A DNA stretch of 64,000 bases from assembly GCF_002265875.1 (NCBI RefSeq), contig NZ_NPFA01000009.1:1-64000 (forward strand), read 5' to 3'. This stretch comes from Marinococcus halophilus (GTDB lineage Bacteria > Bacillota > Bacilli > Bacillales > Marinococcaceae). The stretch's first letter is position 1, and every line of letters begins with the position of its first letter. This document shows positions 41,824 to 50,134 of this stretch, piece by piece. The position numbers and the translations under genes were made by a program. A model generated the notes under the pieces. That model ran no database searches. It had not been told where the DNA came from and worked only from the letters and a program-made list of their open reading frames with translations.

Positions 41824-42678
41824 TCATTGAGACTGGAGATGGAAACCAATATGCTCCAATGCAGCTTCAAGATTTCTTGAAATATGGATGTTCATTTTTA
41901 AAATTTCATTATTGCTTAATTCGTGCTGGGCGATCGCCGGGGATATACCTGTGAGTAAAATGTTAACCCCCATCAGCTTCAGGGCGTGAATGACGTTAAT
42001 AAACACGTGTGGAAATTCACCATCCACAATTACCAGCCCGGACAGATCAATTACAAGGTGTTCAATTTTTTGGTTCGCCGCGTACTCCAGAACAGTCCGG
42101 GTGATAATCTCCGCCCGTTTTTCATCAATGATGCCCTGGACCGGGAGTATAGATATGCCAGTGCGGACCGGAATGATCGGCACATTCAAAAAACCGAGAT
42201 TGTACTGTGTATGGTCGAGTTCGATGATATGGGCAAGCACATCCCCCATAGCTTTTAAGTAATCCACGTCCTCCTGGCTGAATATTTTCTCTTCCGGATC
42301 CATGACGCACAAGGTACCGAATACGTTACCATCCAGGTCGGTCAGCGTGACGCCGAGGAAGCCTTTCATCTGAAGCTGGGAGGTGACCTCCAGCTCCTTT
42401 GTCATGACGTCTCTGGTCAAGTTCTCGGTACAGAAAGCATCTTCTTCATTCATAATGATCTTTCTGCAATATGTGTCGCTATATTTTACCGAATAGCCTT
42501 CTGGAATAATCTCTTCTTTCTTATTAAACGTGCTGATAACAGTCATTTCATTGTTGCCTCGTTTGGTGATGTAAGCTGTATTAACATCAAGCTGATCTGC
42601 TATAATATCAAATATTTTCCGCGAAACGGATTTAAGCGACGGAAATTCAGTCGAATCCAGGCTATACTCTTTTTGCAA
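41824..42678 (-). CDS. GAF-STAS protein, RsbR-like stressosome paralogue
   Basis: 284 residues from TTG 42678 with TTGGAGGA eight bases upstream; an ATG at 42696 overlaps that site. The first half (about 20-160) is a GAF domain (FGTLCVMDPEEKIFSQEDV), and the last 115 residues are a STAS domain (ISILPVQGIIDEKRAE, VIDLSGLVIVDG, LLTGISPAIAQHEL) as in RsbR co-antagonists that sequester RsbT in stressosomes. The usual RsbR phosphothreonine region (VVDTM) reads VVDGE-like here, so one phosphorylation site seems lost. RsbS/RsbT genes are not adjacent. It probably feeds small-molecule or light/redox input to the general stress response (inference). Confidence 0.8.
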   Translation of the reverse strand: MQKEYSLDSTEFPSLKSVSRKIFDIIADQLDVNTAYITKRGNNEMTVISTFNKKEEIIPEGYSVKYSDTYCRKIIMNEEDAFCTENLTRDVMTKELEVTSQLQMKGFLGVTLTDLDGNVFGTLCVMDPEEKIFSQEDVDYLKAMGDVLAHIIELDHTQYNLGFLNVPIIPVRTGISILPVQGIIDEKRAEIITRTVLEYAANQKIEHLVIDLSGLVIVDGEFPHVFINVIHALKLMGVNILLTGISPAIAQHELSNNEILKMNIHISRNLEAALEHIGFHLQSQ

Positions 42679-42812
42679 TTTATGTTCCTCCAACATTTAG
42701 ATTGATTGTGGGGTGACTTGCACATTAGAATTATTATAATACTTTTCTTCCGCTCAAACAATCCATATGTCTTTAGTATTATATAAATGCATACTTATTA
42801 TATTTTTTCATA

Positions 42813-42839
42813 CAAAAAGCCAGGGAGCTTCCCTGGCTT
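42813..42839 (-). terminator. Terminator of the siderophore operon
   Basis: AAGCCAGGG and CCCTGGCTT form a 9-bp stem around AGCTT; TTTTTGTA follows on the minus strand. It overlaps the last codon of the terminal IucA/IucC gene. Confidence 0.88.
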
Positions 42840-44637
42840 AAGTGTAAGGTACGCGAACCATATATAGCGCGTTTTCAACGAATCCATGCTCTGAAGCGTG
42901 CGGCCGATCACCATCGTCTCCGTACCCGTAATCAAGCATGCGGTTCCGATTCAGGCAAAGCTTCACCATGGCTGGCTGAAAAAGGTTAAAAAGCTGGAAA
43001 CGTTCAGCAAGCTCCGAAAAACGTTTTTGATACGCTTCAATTGTTTCAACTATCATTTTCCAGAATGTATGCTCTGCAAGTAAGTTTTCCCGGTCAAGCA
43101 GATCCGACAGGTAGCGGAAATGGCAGATAAACAGCCCCGTGAAGATAAACTGCACGAGTCCTTCCGGCGGTTCGCAGCGTAAAACCTGTTTCAGCCGGGC
43201 CGGCAAGCCTTTGAGCTCCGGCAGCTGCTGATCGCTCACATTTACGTCATCCACAAAGTCTTTCATAATAAGCCGGTGCGGCTTGTAGTTCTTTAACACC
43301 ACGATCGTATTCTGGCCGTGCGGCGAAAAAACGGTGCCGTATTTATACATGTAATGCAGCAGCGGAGGAAGCACGGCATCAAATAGCTGTTTAATCCAGC
43401 CTTCTGTACTTAATCCCGACCGCTCCACGTATTCGAGCACCAGAGGCTTTCCATTCGCATCCTCGTGCAGAAGGGCCGCCAGCGTTACTGGTTTTTCGTC
43501 CTCTTCCACAGCCATATAAATACTTTCTCTCCAGACAGCCCCAAGCATTTCTGTATACTGATACGGCACTCCCTGCAGATGGTGAAACGCAGGGTGCGGC
43601 ACATCGATCGTCTCTGTTTCCCCGAGGAGCCCCACCCTGCACGTATTCCTCAGGAACGAATCCTCGTCTCTGACCGTCTGAATCCACTTCGTCACTTCCG
43701 GGGCCGCCATGGTCCGCTCACTGGGAAGCCCCCGGTACACCAGCGTATTCAAAATACTGACCGGAAGCTTTACATGTTTTTTTGTTTTATGCTCTGTATT
43801 TACGAACGTGCGGATTGATTGCTGGGGCAGGTACGTATCCTCCGCATAATCCAGTGGAATGATCCATCCTCTGGCAATATACTCAGCGTAAAGCGTCACA
43901 ATGCGGTTGTCCCACTGCCAGGTATGCACCGGCATGTAATAATAGTCCTCCGGCTCTCGCCCAGCCCGGTTGATAAGATCGCTAAAATGCTCCCGTTCGG
44001 TTCCACTCAATTCCTCTTCTATTAAACGATGGTAGCCATCAGCGTGTACCGTTTGAAACGAAGCTGCTTCCTGATGGACCGCTATCCAGAACAAACGAAC
44101 CTCCTGCTTGTGTTCAGGAGCATAAGAAAGGTAATCCTGAAAGCTGAAGCCAATGCGGCCTTTATTGTAAGTGATCCATGGATGCCCGCCCATTTCTCCT
44201 TCAAGCTGCAAATAATCCATTTCCGCAAGCTCGGCAGCTGTCGTTTGTTTGTCCAGCAAATGGCAGTCTGCGGTCAGGGTATGATAATATTCTTTCAGTA
44301 AATGGCCGGCGGTCTCACTCGAGATTGGTGCCATTTGCTGAAGTTCAAGCAGAAAAGCATCTGCCCGCACAGGTACTTCCATATCGTGTTCTTTTTTTAC
44401 AATGCTTTCCGGGTACACGTAGACACTGTCAAAAAGCCGCTTGCGTGCAGAAAATGTATAAACCGCTCCAGACGCTTCTACTTGAAGCATTTGAGGGGAT
44501 CCTTCTTTTACAATCTCTGCTTCTATAATAGCTTCATACAAAAATTCCTGCAGCATCTTCGCTGTTAACCGCTGGTTCGCTTCCTCCCAGTGCCGCTGTT
44601 GGACGGCTCCAAAGGATTCAGCCGTATATGGATTCAT
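42838..44637 (-). CDS. NIS siderophore synthetase, IucA/IucC family (RhbF position)
   Basis: 599 residues, full length for NRPS-independent siderophore synthetases. These use ATP to join a carboxylate (citrate) to an amine or hydroxamate. Landmarks: GGHPWITYNKGRIGFS, YMPVHTWQWDNRI (substrate and ATP region), VFSPHGQNTIVVLKNYKPHR with the HGQN motif, and LIMKDFVDD. Last gene of the five-gene operon; it lies in the RhbF position of rhizobactin-type clusters, the synthetase that adds the second hydroxamate arm. A ferric-iron-reductase-like C-terminal tail is typical of the family and present here (about 480-599). Confidence 0.93.
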   Translation of the reverse strand: MNPYTAESFGAVQQRHWEEANQRLTAKMLQEFLYEAIIEAEIVKEGSPQMLQVEASGAVYTFSARKRLFDSVYVYPESIVKKEHDMEVPVRADAFLLELQQMAPISSETAGHLLKEYYHTLTADCHLLDKQTTAAELAEMDYLQLEGEMGGHPWITYNKGRIGFSFQDYLSYAPEHKQEVRLFWIAVHQEAASFQTVHADGYHRLIEEELSGTEREHFSDLINRAGREPEDYYYMPVHTWQWDNRIVTLYAEYIARGWIIPLDYAEDTYLPQQSIRTFVNTEHKTKKHVKLPVSILNTLVYRGLPSERTMAAPEVTKWIQTVRDEDSFLRNTCRVGLLGETETIDVPHPAFHHLQGVPYQYTEMLGAVWRESIYMAVEEDEKPVTLAALLHEDANGKPLVLEYVERSGLSTEGWIKQLFDAVLPPLLHYMYKYGTVFSPHGQNTIVVLKNYKPHRLIMKDFVDDVNVSDQQLPELKGLPARLKQVLRCEPPEGLVQFIFTGLFICHFRYLSDLLDRENLLAEHTFWKMIVETIEAYQKRFSELAERFQLFNLFQPAMVKLCLNRNRMLDYGYGDDGDRPHASEHGFVENALYMVRVPYT

Positions 44638-44676
44638 CTGCTTTCTTCCCTTCTTTTTAAGATTAGGCTTACAGGT

Positions 44677-45993
44677 TTACGCGAAAACCCCGGTCTTTTC
44701 TCTTTCAAATTGCTGAAAAACATTTTTAGAACGGACAGGATAAACTTCCCGATCCGCGATTTGATTAATGATGACCGCATTCCGATGCGCTCCAAGCCCA
44801 AGATCCGGAGCTCCAACGCCGTGCGTGTGCATTTCCCCGTTTTGAATAAACACATGATGGTTCTTTTCAGTCTGTACAGCGCGGTACTTTTCATCAATCT
44901 GCAGACGCCCGTGATTATCACGCCGCAGGCTTGCTTCAATACCTCTTAAAAACGGCTGCGGAGACGGCTGATAGCCTGTAGCCGCGATTAGTCCTTCCGT
45001 TTCTTCGGTGTATTCCGTACCGTAGTTAATCTTTTTTAAAAACAGCTTCATTTTGCCGGCCAGCGTTCTCTCTGTGTTCATCACTTCCGTATTTGCCTGA
45101 AGAATGATGTCCTCGCTCGCCCCCCCGATCGTCTGTTCATAAAGCTCGTCATACACAGCAGCGATCGTGTCGGCGCTGATCCCTTTATACAAAAGATTCT
45201 GCTTTTGAAGCAGCTGCTCCTTTGTGTAAGAATCAAGGTGGTAGAAATAACTAATATATTCCGGCGAAAAATGCTCCAGCCCGAGCTTGGAATACTCCAT
45301 CGGGAAAAATCCTGAAGACCTTGTATACCAGTGCAGCCTGTACCCGTACTCAGGCCGCTTCTTCAACAGATCGAGAAAAACTTCAGCGGCGCTCTGGCCG
45401 GAGCCTGCCACCGTAATGCTCTTTTTTTGAAGCAGTTCCTTCCTGCGGTACCGGTAATCAGCAGAATGACAGACATCTTCTCCTTTTTCTGCCCAGAGAG
45501 GAAGCGACGGTTTTGTGCCCGTGCCCGTCACGATGTGCCGGGCATAGTAGTATTCTGGTGTCTCAGCATTCGAACGCACCGCTTCCACTTTATACAGCCT
45601 GCCTTCTTCTAAAAAGGATACATTGGTCACACGCCGGCCAAACCGGCAAGAGGAAAGCTTTTCCGCTGCCCACTGGCAGTAGTCATTGTATTCAAGACGC
45701 GGGATATGAAATTTTTCATAAAAATAAAAAGCATACAGCCGGTCCTTTTCCTGCAAATATTGCAAAAAGGAGTAGGGACTCTTTGGGTCTGCCATCGTGA
45801 CCAGATCAGCAAGAAAAGGAACCTGCAGGCTGGTGCCATCAAGCAGCATGCCGCCGTGCCACTCAAACGCTTCATTTTCATCCAGGAATACGCCCTGGAT
45901 TTCCGCTACGTTTTCCACAAGCGCTGCCATGCCCAGGTTGAATGGGCCAATGCCTATGCCAAGTACATCATATACTTCTGTTTCAGCTCCCAC
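44677..45993 (-). CDS. L-lysine/ornithine/diamine N-hydroxylase-type monooxygenase (RhbE/IucD-like)
   Basis: 438 residues from GTG 45993, placed eight bases after AAGGAGG; a TTG at 46011 lies inside that site. It is a flavin monooxygenase that hydroxylates a primary amine: FAD motif VLGIGIGPFNLGMAAL, the family's WHGGMLLDGTSLQVPFLADL, NADPH motif VAGSGQSAAEVFLDLL, and the C-terminal LIAATGYQPSPQPFL (ATGY). In the rhizobactin/schizokinen pathway this enzyme hydroxylates 1,3-diaminopropane before acetylation. Its start overlaps the upstream acetyltransferase by 11 bases, indicating coupled translation. Confidence 0.93.
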   Translation of the reverse strand: MGAETEVYDVLGIGIGPFNLGMAALVENVAEIQGVFLDENEAFEWHGGMLLDGTSLQVPFLADLVTMADPKSPYSFLQYLQEKDRLYAFYFYEKFHIPRLEYNDYCQWAAEKLSSCRFGRRVTNVSFLEEGRLYKVEAVRSNAETPEYYYARHIVTGTGTKPSLPLWAEKGEDVCHSADYRYRRKELLQKKSITVAGSGQSAAEVFLDLLKKRPEYGYRLHWYTRSSGFFPMEYSKLGLEHFSPEYISYFYHLDSYTKEQLLQKQNLLYKGISADTIAAVYDELYEQTIGGASEDIILQANTEVMNTERTLAGKMKLFLKKINYGTEYTEETEGLIAATGYQPSPQPFLRGIEASLRRDNHGRLQIDEKYRAVQTEKNHHVFIQNGEMHTHGVGAPDLGLGAHRNAVIINQIADREVYPVRSKNVFQQFEREKTGVFA

Positions 45994-46573
45994 CGGCTGT
46001 ACCTCCTTCAAATGTCTCCCGTCTGCAAACCATGAGAAGCCCCCGTTTATCCGGCAGGTCTACCGGCTTCACAGACTCAAACCCCGCTTTTTTAAACACA
46101 TGAATCATTTTGTCGTTGGTGATATCGGGTTCTGCGATAATCCGGGCAGTCCGGGCGTATTGGAACTGCACCGAAAGCATAGCCTTTAAAAGCGGCAGGG
46201 CGTAGCCTTTCCCTGTTTCTTCCGGAGGCCCAATCAAAAGATGCACGCCCTGATCTGCCGGTTCCGCCCTGTAATAGGAACCAATTATGTCATCCGCCGC
46301 CCAATACACTTCCCAGTAGCTGACGGGGCGCCCGTCGAGCTCTCCGATGTAAAGTGTCTGGTGGGGATCATTTAGCGCCTTGTGCAGATGGGTCCGATAC
46401 TTACTTTCACCCATATTCAGCTGCCAAAACGGCACCACGTGGGTCTCGTGCATCCAGCCGTGCAGCATGTGAAAGTCGGCCTTTTCATCAACTGCACGGA
46501 ATTGAATACGTTCACCTTCAGCCCCGTCCGGCTCCCGGGTAAAAATATGAGAATTAGATGGCTGGGCTTTCAT
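45983..46573 (-). CDS. Siderophore acetyltransferase (RhbD/IucB-like GNAT)
   Basis: 196 residues. The IucB/RhbD branch of GNAT is recognised from FHMLHGWMHETHVVPFWQL, DEPHQ-like NDPHQTLYIGELDGRPVSYW, and GVHLLIGPPEETGKGYALPL. It should acetylate the hydroxylated diamine to the hydroxamate that chelates iron. The gene overlaps the synthetase before it by 20 bases and the hydroxylase after it by 11, so the three are translationally coupled. ATG 46573 with AAGGAG upstream. Confidence 0.92.
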   Translation of the reverse strand: MKAQPSNSHIFTREPDGAEGERIQFRAVDEKADFHMLHGWMHETHVVPFWQLNMGESKYRTHLHKALNDPHQTLYIGELDGRPVSYWEVYWAADDIIGSYYRAEPADQGVHLLIGPPEETGKGYALPLLKAMLSVQFQYARTARIIAEPDITNDKMIHVFKKAGFESVKPVDLPDKRGLLMVCRRETFEGGTAGGS

Positions 46574-48311
46574 GCTGCAAGCACTCCTTTTCGGTCAACG
46601 GATTTGAAATAAGAATATAAACGGACTGTTCCGCAAGGGAGCCGACCAATTCATCCATATCAAAAAAGCGGGTCAGCAGATTACCCTTGGAAGGGATTGT
46701 TTCTTGTTCAAGAAGGCTTTCGGTTAAAGAGGAACGGCCGAATGCTTTTTCTGCATCTTTAAGCTCCTCGCGGAGTATTCGCAGCAGCTCCGCTTCTTCA
46801 ATCAATTCTGAAGCTCCGAAGCCGTTAATCAGTCCAAACAAATGGTTGATAAAAAAGTAGTAACGAAAGCGCTCGTCTGCAATATCATCTACGCATACAG
46901 TATCGCTTGAGGCATTCAACTCCGGCACGTACTCTTTTAAGTGTGCTTCCTTCGAGCGTGCAAAATAGTAGCCCTGGTTGTCCCGGTAGTAAAACACCTG
47001 CGGATAGCCGCCAGTAAAACGCACAACGGAATTCTGCTGGTGGGCTTCAAGCGCAATGCCATGGGTCATATACAGCCAAAGCATCGGATGCAGGGAGATT
47101 GATAAGTACCGCCGGAACCAGTCCCGGCTTACTTCGGCAGTGCTCCGGTTTTCCGCCCGGGCAAGGCTTCGGATCAGATTGCCCAGCATACTTCCTTCTC
47201 CGTAAGCATCGTGCACCAGCCCTGCGGTCAGTGACACCTGGTCGTCCATAGTTTCCTGAAAAGGGTTTTGCCGGATAATCGTTTCAAAGCCTGTTTCTTC
47301 TTCACCTTTAAGGGCGATATATGCCGGATCACGAACAATTTCAAACCCTGGGAAAAATTGTGATGCCTCTTTTCCAATCCTGCTCCGCATTAGCTTTTCC
47401 ACTTCTACGCCGCGCGCCATTTCCTTTTTTTGGTTGACACGCAGGGAGTTAGTAATCTTCACCGGAATGGAGACTTTCAGCATATACGGTGACTGCTCAT
47501 GGTAAAGGGTCCGGACCGAGGAAGTCGCTGTAAAGCTCCGGCCGGCCGGGCCAAGATACGCTAATTCTCCTTGCTCTATTTTCCGCTGAATGGAGCCCTT
47601 CCGAAGCAGAGCCTCTGCTTGAAGCGGATGCACCGGAAGCAGGGCATAGCCATCATCCAAACGGCAATAGTCCTCTTTAAATAATTCCTCTGTCTCTGGA
47701 GCATTTTGGAGCTCGTTTTTTACGATAGCCGCCGCGCTTTCTTTTTCCATCGATGCTTCCTCTATCTGCTCTGATGGCGCCCGGAAGAAATGCAGCTGAA
47801 AACGTCCGCCGGTTTCCGGGGAATACAGGTTTCTTTCCTCTTCGCGTTCCATTCCCTGACGGCTTTTAGGGGTCGGGTGCAGTAGATGCCCGAGCAGCAG
47901 GGCCTGTTCTGAATCAATGTAACGGGAGATGATTTCTCCCTTTTGCTCTTTGCGTGCTTCCAAAAACCACTCTGTGAGCTCAAAGCTCTGCAGCACCCGC
48001 TGCATCATCTCTTCTTCTCCTCCGTTATCACCGTATTCAAGCGAAAGTTCCTTCAAAAGCAAAGCCCCGGCGGTCAGCAAATCAAGCTCAAGGAGGGGGC
48101 CGCTTTCCAGGGTTTTATAACAAAGCGGAAAATGAAAGATATGCCGGTGGGTCAACGAGCGGTATTTTACCGGCAGGATCAGTTCAATTTTTTGATGGGA
48201 CAGCTCCACGCGGCATTCCGCTTCTCCCCAGGCGCCGCTTCCGGTTTCACGCAAATAACAATTGATAAAGCTCTGCATCGAAGCTTCTGCTGCTTTCTGT
48301 TTAAAATTCAA
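46554..48311 (-). CDS. NIS siderophore synthetase, IucA/IucC family (RhbC position)
   Basis: 585 residues from TTG 48311, seven bases after AAGGAGG; a longer frame starts further upstream without a ribosome binding site. Family marks: LLPVHPLQAEALLRKG (HPxHPxQ-like), the ATP region FTATSSVRTLYHEQSPYMLK with SVPVKITNSLRV, and HGIALEAHQQNSVVRF in which HQQN replaces the HGQN of the partner. In rhizobactin/aerobactin logic it condenses citrate with the first hydroxamate arm. The start overlaps the end of the decarboxylase gene by 11 bases. Confidence 0.92.
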   Translation of the reverse strand: MNFKQKAAEASMQSFINCYLRETGSGAWGEAECRVELSHQKIELILPVKYRSLTHRHIFHFPLCYKTLESGPLLELDLLTAGALLLKELSLEYGDNGGEEEMMQRVLQSFELTEWFLEARKEQKGEIISRYIDSEQALLLGHLLHPTPKSRQGMEREEERNLYSPETGGRFQLHFFRAPSEQIEEASMEKESAAAIVKNELQNAPETEELFKEDYCRLDDGYALLPVHPLQAEALLRKGSIQRKIEQGELAYLGPAGRSFTATSSVRTLYHEQSPYMLKVSIPVKITNSLRVNQKKEMARGVEVEKLMRSRIGKEASQFFPGFEIVRDPAYIALKGEEETGFETIIRQNPFQETMDDQVSLTAGLVHDAYGEGSMLGNLIRSLARAENRSTAEVSRDWFRRYLSISLHPMLWLYMTHGIALEAHQQNSVVRFTGGYPQVFYYRDNQGYYFARSKEAHLKEYVPELNASSDTVCVDDIADERFRYYFFINHLFGLINGFGASELIEEAELLRILREELKDAEKAFGRSSLTESLLEQETIPSKGNLLTRFFDMDELVGSLAEQSVYILISNPLTEKECLQHESPAI

Positions 48312-49815
48312 CACTTTTCCTCCTTCGTAGAAGTTCAATTTCCCGTCCTGCTTCAATGACCGCCTCGATTACATGATCAATATCTTTTTCTGTCGTTAAA
48401 GGATTCAGCAGAGTGCATTTTAAAAACTGCCTGCCATCTATTTTTGTTTTGGCAATGACCGCTTCGCCTGAAGCATATAATTGCTGCTGAATTTCTCTAT
48501 TGATCTCATCCTCTTCGGCTTTTGCAAAGGAATGCTCAGGGTCGTATTTAAACACCACTGCATTCATTTCCGGCTTCATTACTAGGTGCAGCGCTGGCTC
48601 ATCGTTAATTTTTTCCGCGAGGCACCCGGCCTGTTTTAACCCATGGCCAATCATTTCCGACCATTTTTTCGTGCCAACAGTACGGATCGTCATCAATAAT
48701 TTAAGTGCATCGAATCGGCGGGTTGTCTGCATCGAATAGTCCACAAGGTTCGTAAAGCCCTGCTCTCTGTCATCCTCCGGATTCAAATACTCCGCCCCAT
48801 GCCTGATAAAACGAAAACTATCCCGGCTCCTAACCAAAAAGGCCCCGCAGCTGACCGGCTGATAAAATAGTTTATGAAAATCCACCGCCAGGGAATCTGC
48901 GTTCTCTATTCCTTCAAGTTTGGCAGTGTGATCACTGCAGAGCGCTAACGCCCCGCCAAACGCTGCGTCCACATGCATCCACAGATTCTCTTTATCTGCC
49001 GTATGATAAATATCTTCGAGTGGATCAATGCTTCCAAAATTAGTAGTCCCGGCAGTAGCTACTATAGCAATTGGATGATCACCGGCTTCCCTTGCCTCCT
49101 GAATAAAGGCTTCGAGCTTTTCGGTACTCATCTTTTTATGCTCATCTGCCGGCACTCCTATTACTGCCCGTTCTCCCAGGCCAAGCTGAACTGCCGATTT
49201 TTTGACTGTAAAGTGTGCTTCCTCTGAACAAAAAATTTTAAATCGTGCTGCTTCCGAAGGAAGGCCATCGGCTTTTACATCATGGGACAATTTCCGTGCG
49301 CAGTACTGGTCTCTTGCAAGCAGCAGCCCCATAAAATTCGACTGCGTGCCTCCAGTCGTAAATGTTCCCGCAGCAGCTTGAGGCAGCTGGTACAATTCAC
49401 ACAGCCAATTCACTACTTCTATTTCTACTGCTGTCGCTGCCGGACTTTGATCCCAGGAATCCATCGACTGGTTTAGAGCACTTACAATTACATCTGCGCA
49501 CACCCCGGACAAAAGCGGCGGACAATGCAGATGCGCCATCGCATGAGGGTGGCTGATGTTTAAAGAGCGTTTCATAATATGCTCCATTACTTCCTCAAGC
49601 ACACTATCAAATGCATGTTCCTGCTTTATATCTTGAAAGAAATGCTTCATCTGCGACTCTCCTGCTGCGGGCACAGGCCTTTCACTTTCTTTGAAAAATT
49701 CCGCTATATAGGCAGACGTCCGGGTTAACATTTCAAGAATTCTGCCCTGATCACCAACGTTGGTTAGAAATTCATTATCAAATGCGGTATGGGACTCTTC
49801 CTTCACAACCGGCAT
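48301..49815 (-). CDS. PLP-dependent decarboxylase, diaminobutyrate type (RhbB-like)
   Basis: 504 residues from ATG 49815 (MPVVKEESHTAF) behind GGAGGAGACG. It is a group II (aspartate/glutamate/diaminobutyrate) PLP decarboxylase: FTTGGTQSNFMGLLLARDQY, ATAGTTNFGSIDPLEDI, WMHVDAAFGGALALC, and the cofactor lysine in SLAVDFHKLFYQPVSCG. L-2,4-diaminobutyrate decarboxylase produces 1,3-diaminopropane, the backbone of schizokinen and rhizobactin. First gene of the operon, directly behind a near-perfect Fur box. The diaminobutyrate aminotransferase (RhbA) that usually precedes it is absent, so the substrate must come from elsewhere in the genome. Confidence 0.93.
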   Translation of the reverse strand: MPVVKEESHTAFDNEFLTNVGDQGRILEMLTRTSAYIAEFFKESERPVPAAGESQMKHFFQDIKQEHAFDSVLEEVMEHIMKRSLNISHPHAMAHLHCPPLLSGVCADVIVSALNQSMDSWDQSPAATAVEIEVVNWLCELYQLPQAAAGTFTTGGTQSNFMGLLLARDQYCARKLSHDVKADGLPSEAARFKIFCSEEAHFTVKKSAVQLGLGERAVIGVPADEHKKMSTEKLEAFIQEAREAGDHPIAIVATAGTTNFGSIDPLEDIYHTADKENLWMHVDAAFGGALALCSDHTAKLEGIENADSLAVDFHKLFYQPVSCGAFLVRSRDSFRFIRHGAEYLNPEDDREQGFTNLVDYSMQTTRRFDALKLLMTIRTVGTKKWSEMIGHGLKQAGCLAEKINDEPALHLVMKPEMNAVVFKYDPEHSFAKAEEDEINREIQQQLYASGEAVIAKTKIDGRQFLKCTLLNPLTTEKDIDHVIEAVIEAGREIELLRRRKSVEF

Positions 49816-49844
49816 ATCGTCTCCTCCATTATTTGGTATTTGCA

Positions 49845-49863
49845 GATAATGAGAATCATTATC
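49845..49863 (-). promoter_or_regulatory. Fur box at the siderophore operon start
   Basis: GATAATGAGAATCATTATC matches 18 of 19 bases of the classical Fur box (GATAATGATAATCATTATC). It lies 30 bases upstream of the first gene of the siderophore operon. Confidence 0.93.
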
Positions 49864-49872
49864 AATTAATTC

Positions 49873-49906
49873 AAAAAAATAAAAGCTCCGTTTCAAGCTC
49901 TTATTT
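49873..49906 (-). terminator. Terminator-like hairpin between two Fur boxes
   Basis: AAATAA-AGCT and AGCT-TTATTT (one mismatch) form a stem around CCGTTTCA; on the minus strand ATTTTTTT follows. It could stop transcription from the distal promoter before the siderophore operon, or be a leader attenuator. Confidence 0.5.
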
Positions 49907-49923
49907 ACAGCGCATACACTAAT

Positions 49924-49938
49924 TGAAAATGATTATCA
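49924..49938 (-). promoter_or_regulatory. Second, distal Fur box of the siderophore operon
   Basis: TGAAAAT-G-ATTATCA matches the 7-1-7 Fur core with one difference. It lies about 75 bases upstream of the first box, next to TTGACT on the minus strand. The rest of 49939-50134 shows no further feature I can name except the ribosome binding site of the next plus-strand gene. Confidence 0.75.
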
Positions 49939-50134
49939 AAGTCAATGTCTTTTGGAGAATTGATACAAAGGTTGGCCCTTCCCTTCACGATCTGTTAGGT
50001 CTATTCCCCTTCCCCCGCTGAAATCGAGACTTAGTAATCATGTAACTTAAAACAAGCCAGCCTTTAGTTTAAAAACATCCCTCTCAGGCAATAAGCCGGG
50101 TATCAGCAATTATTTTCTTCAGGAGATGCAGTAA

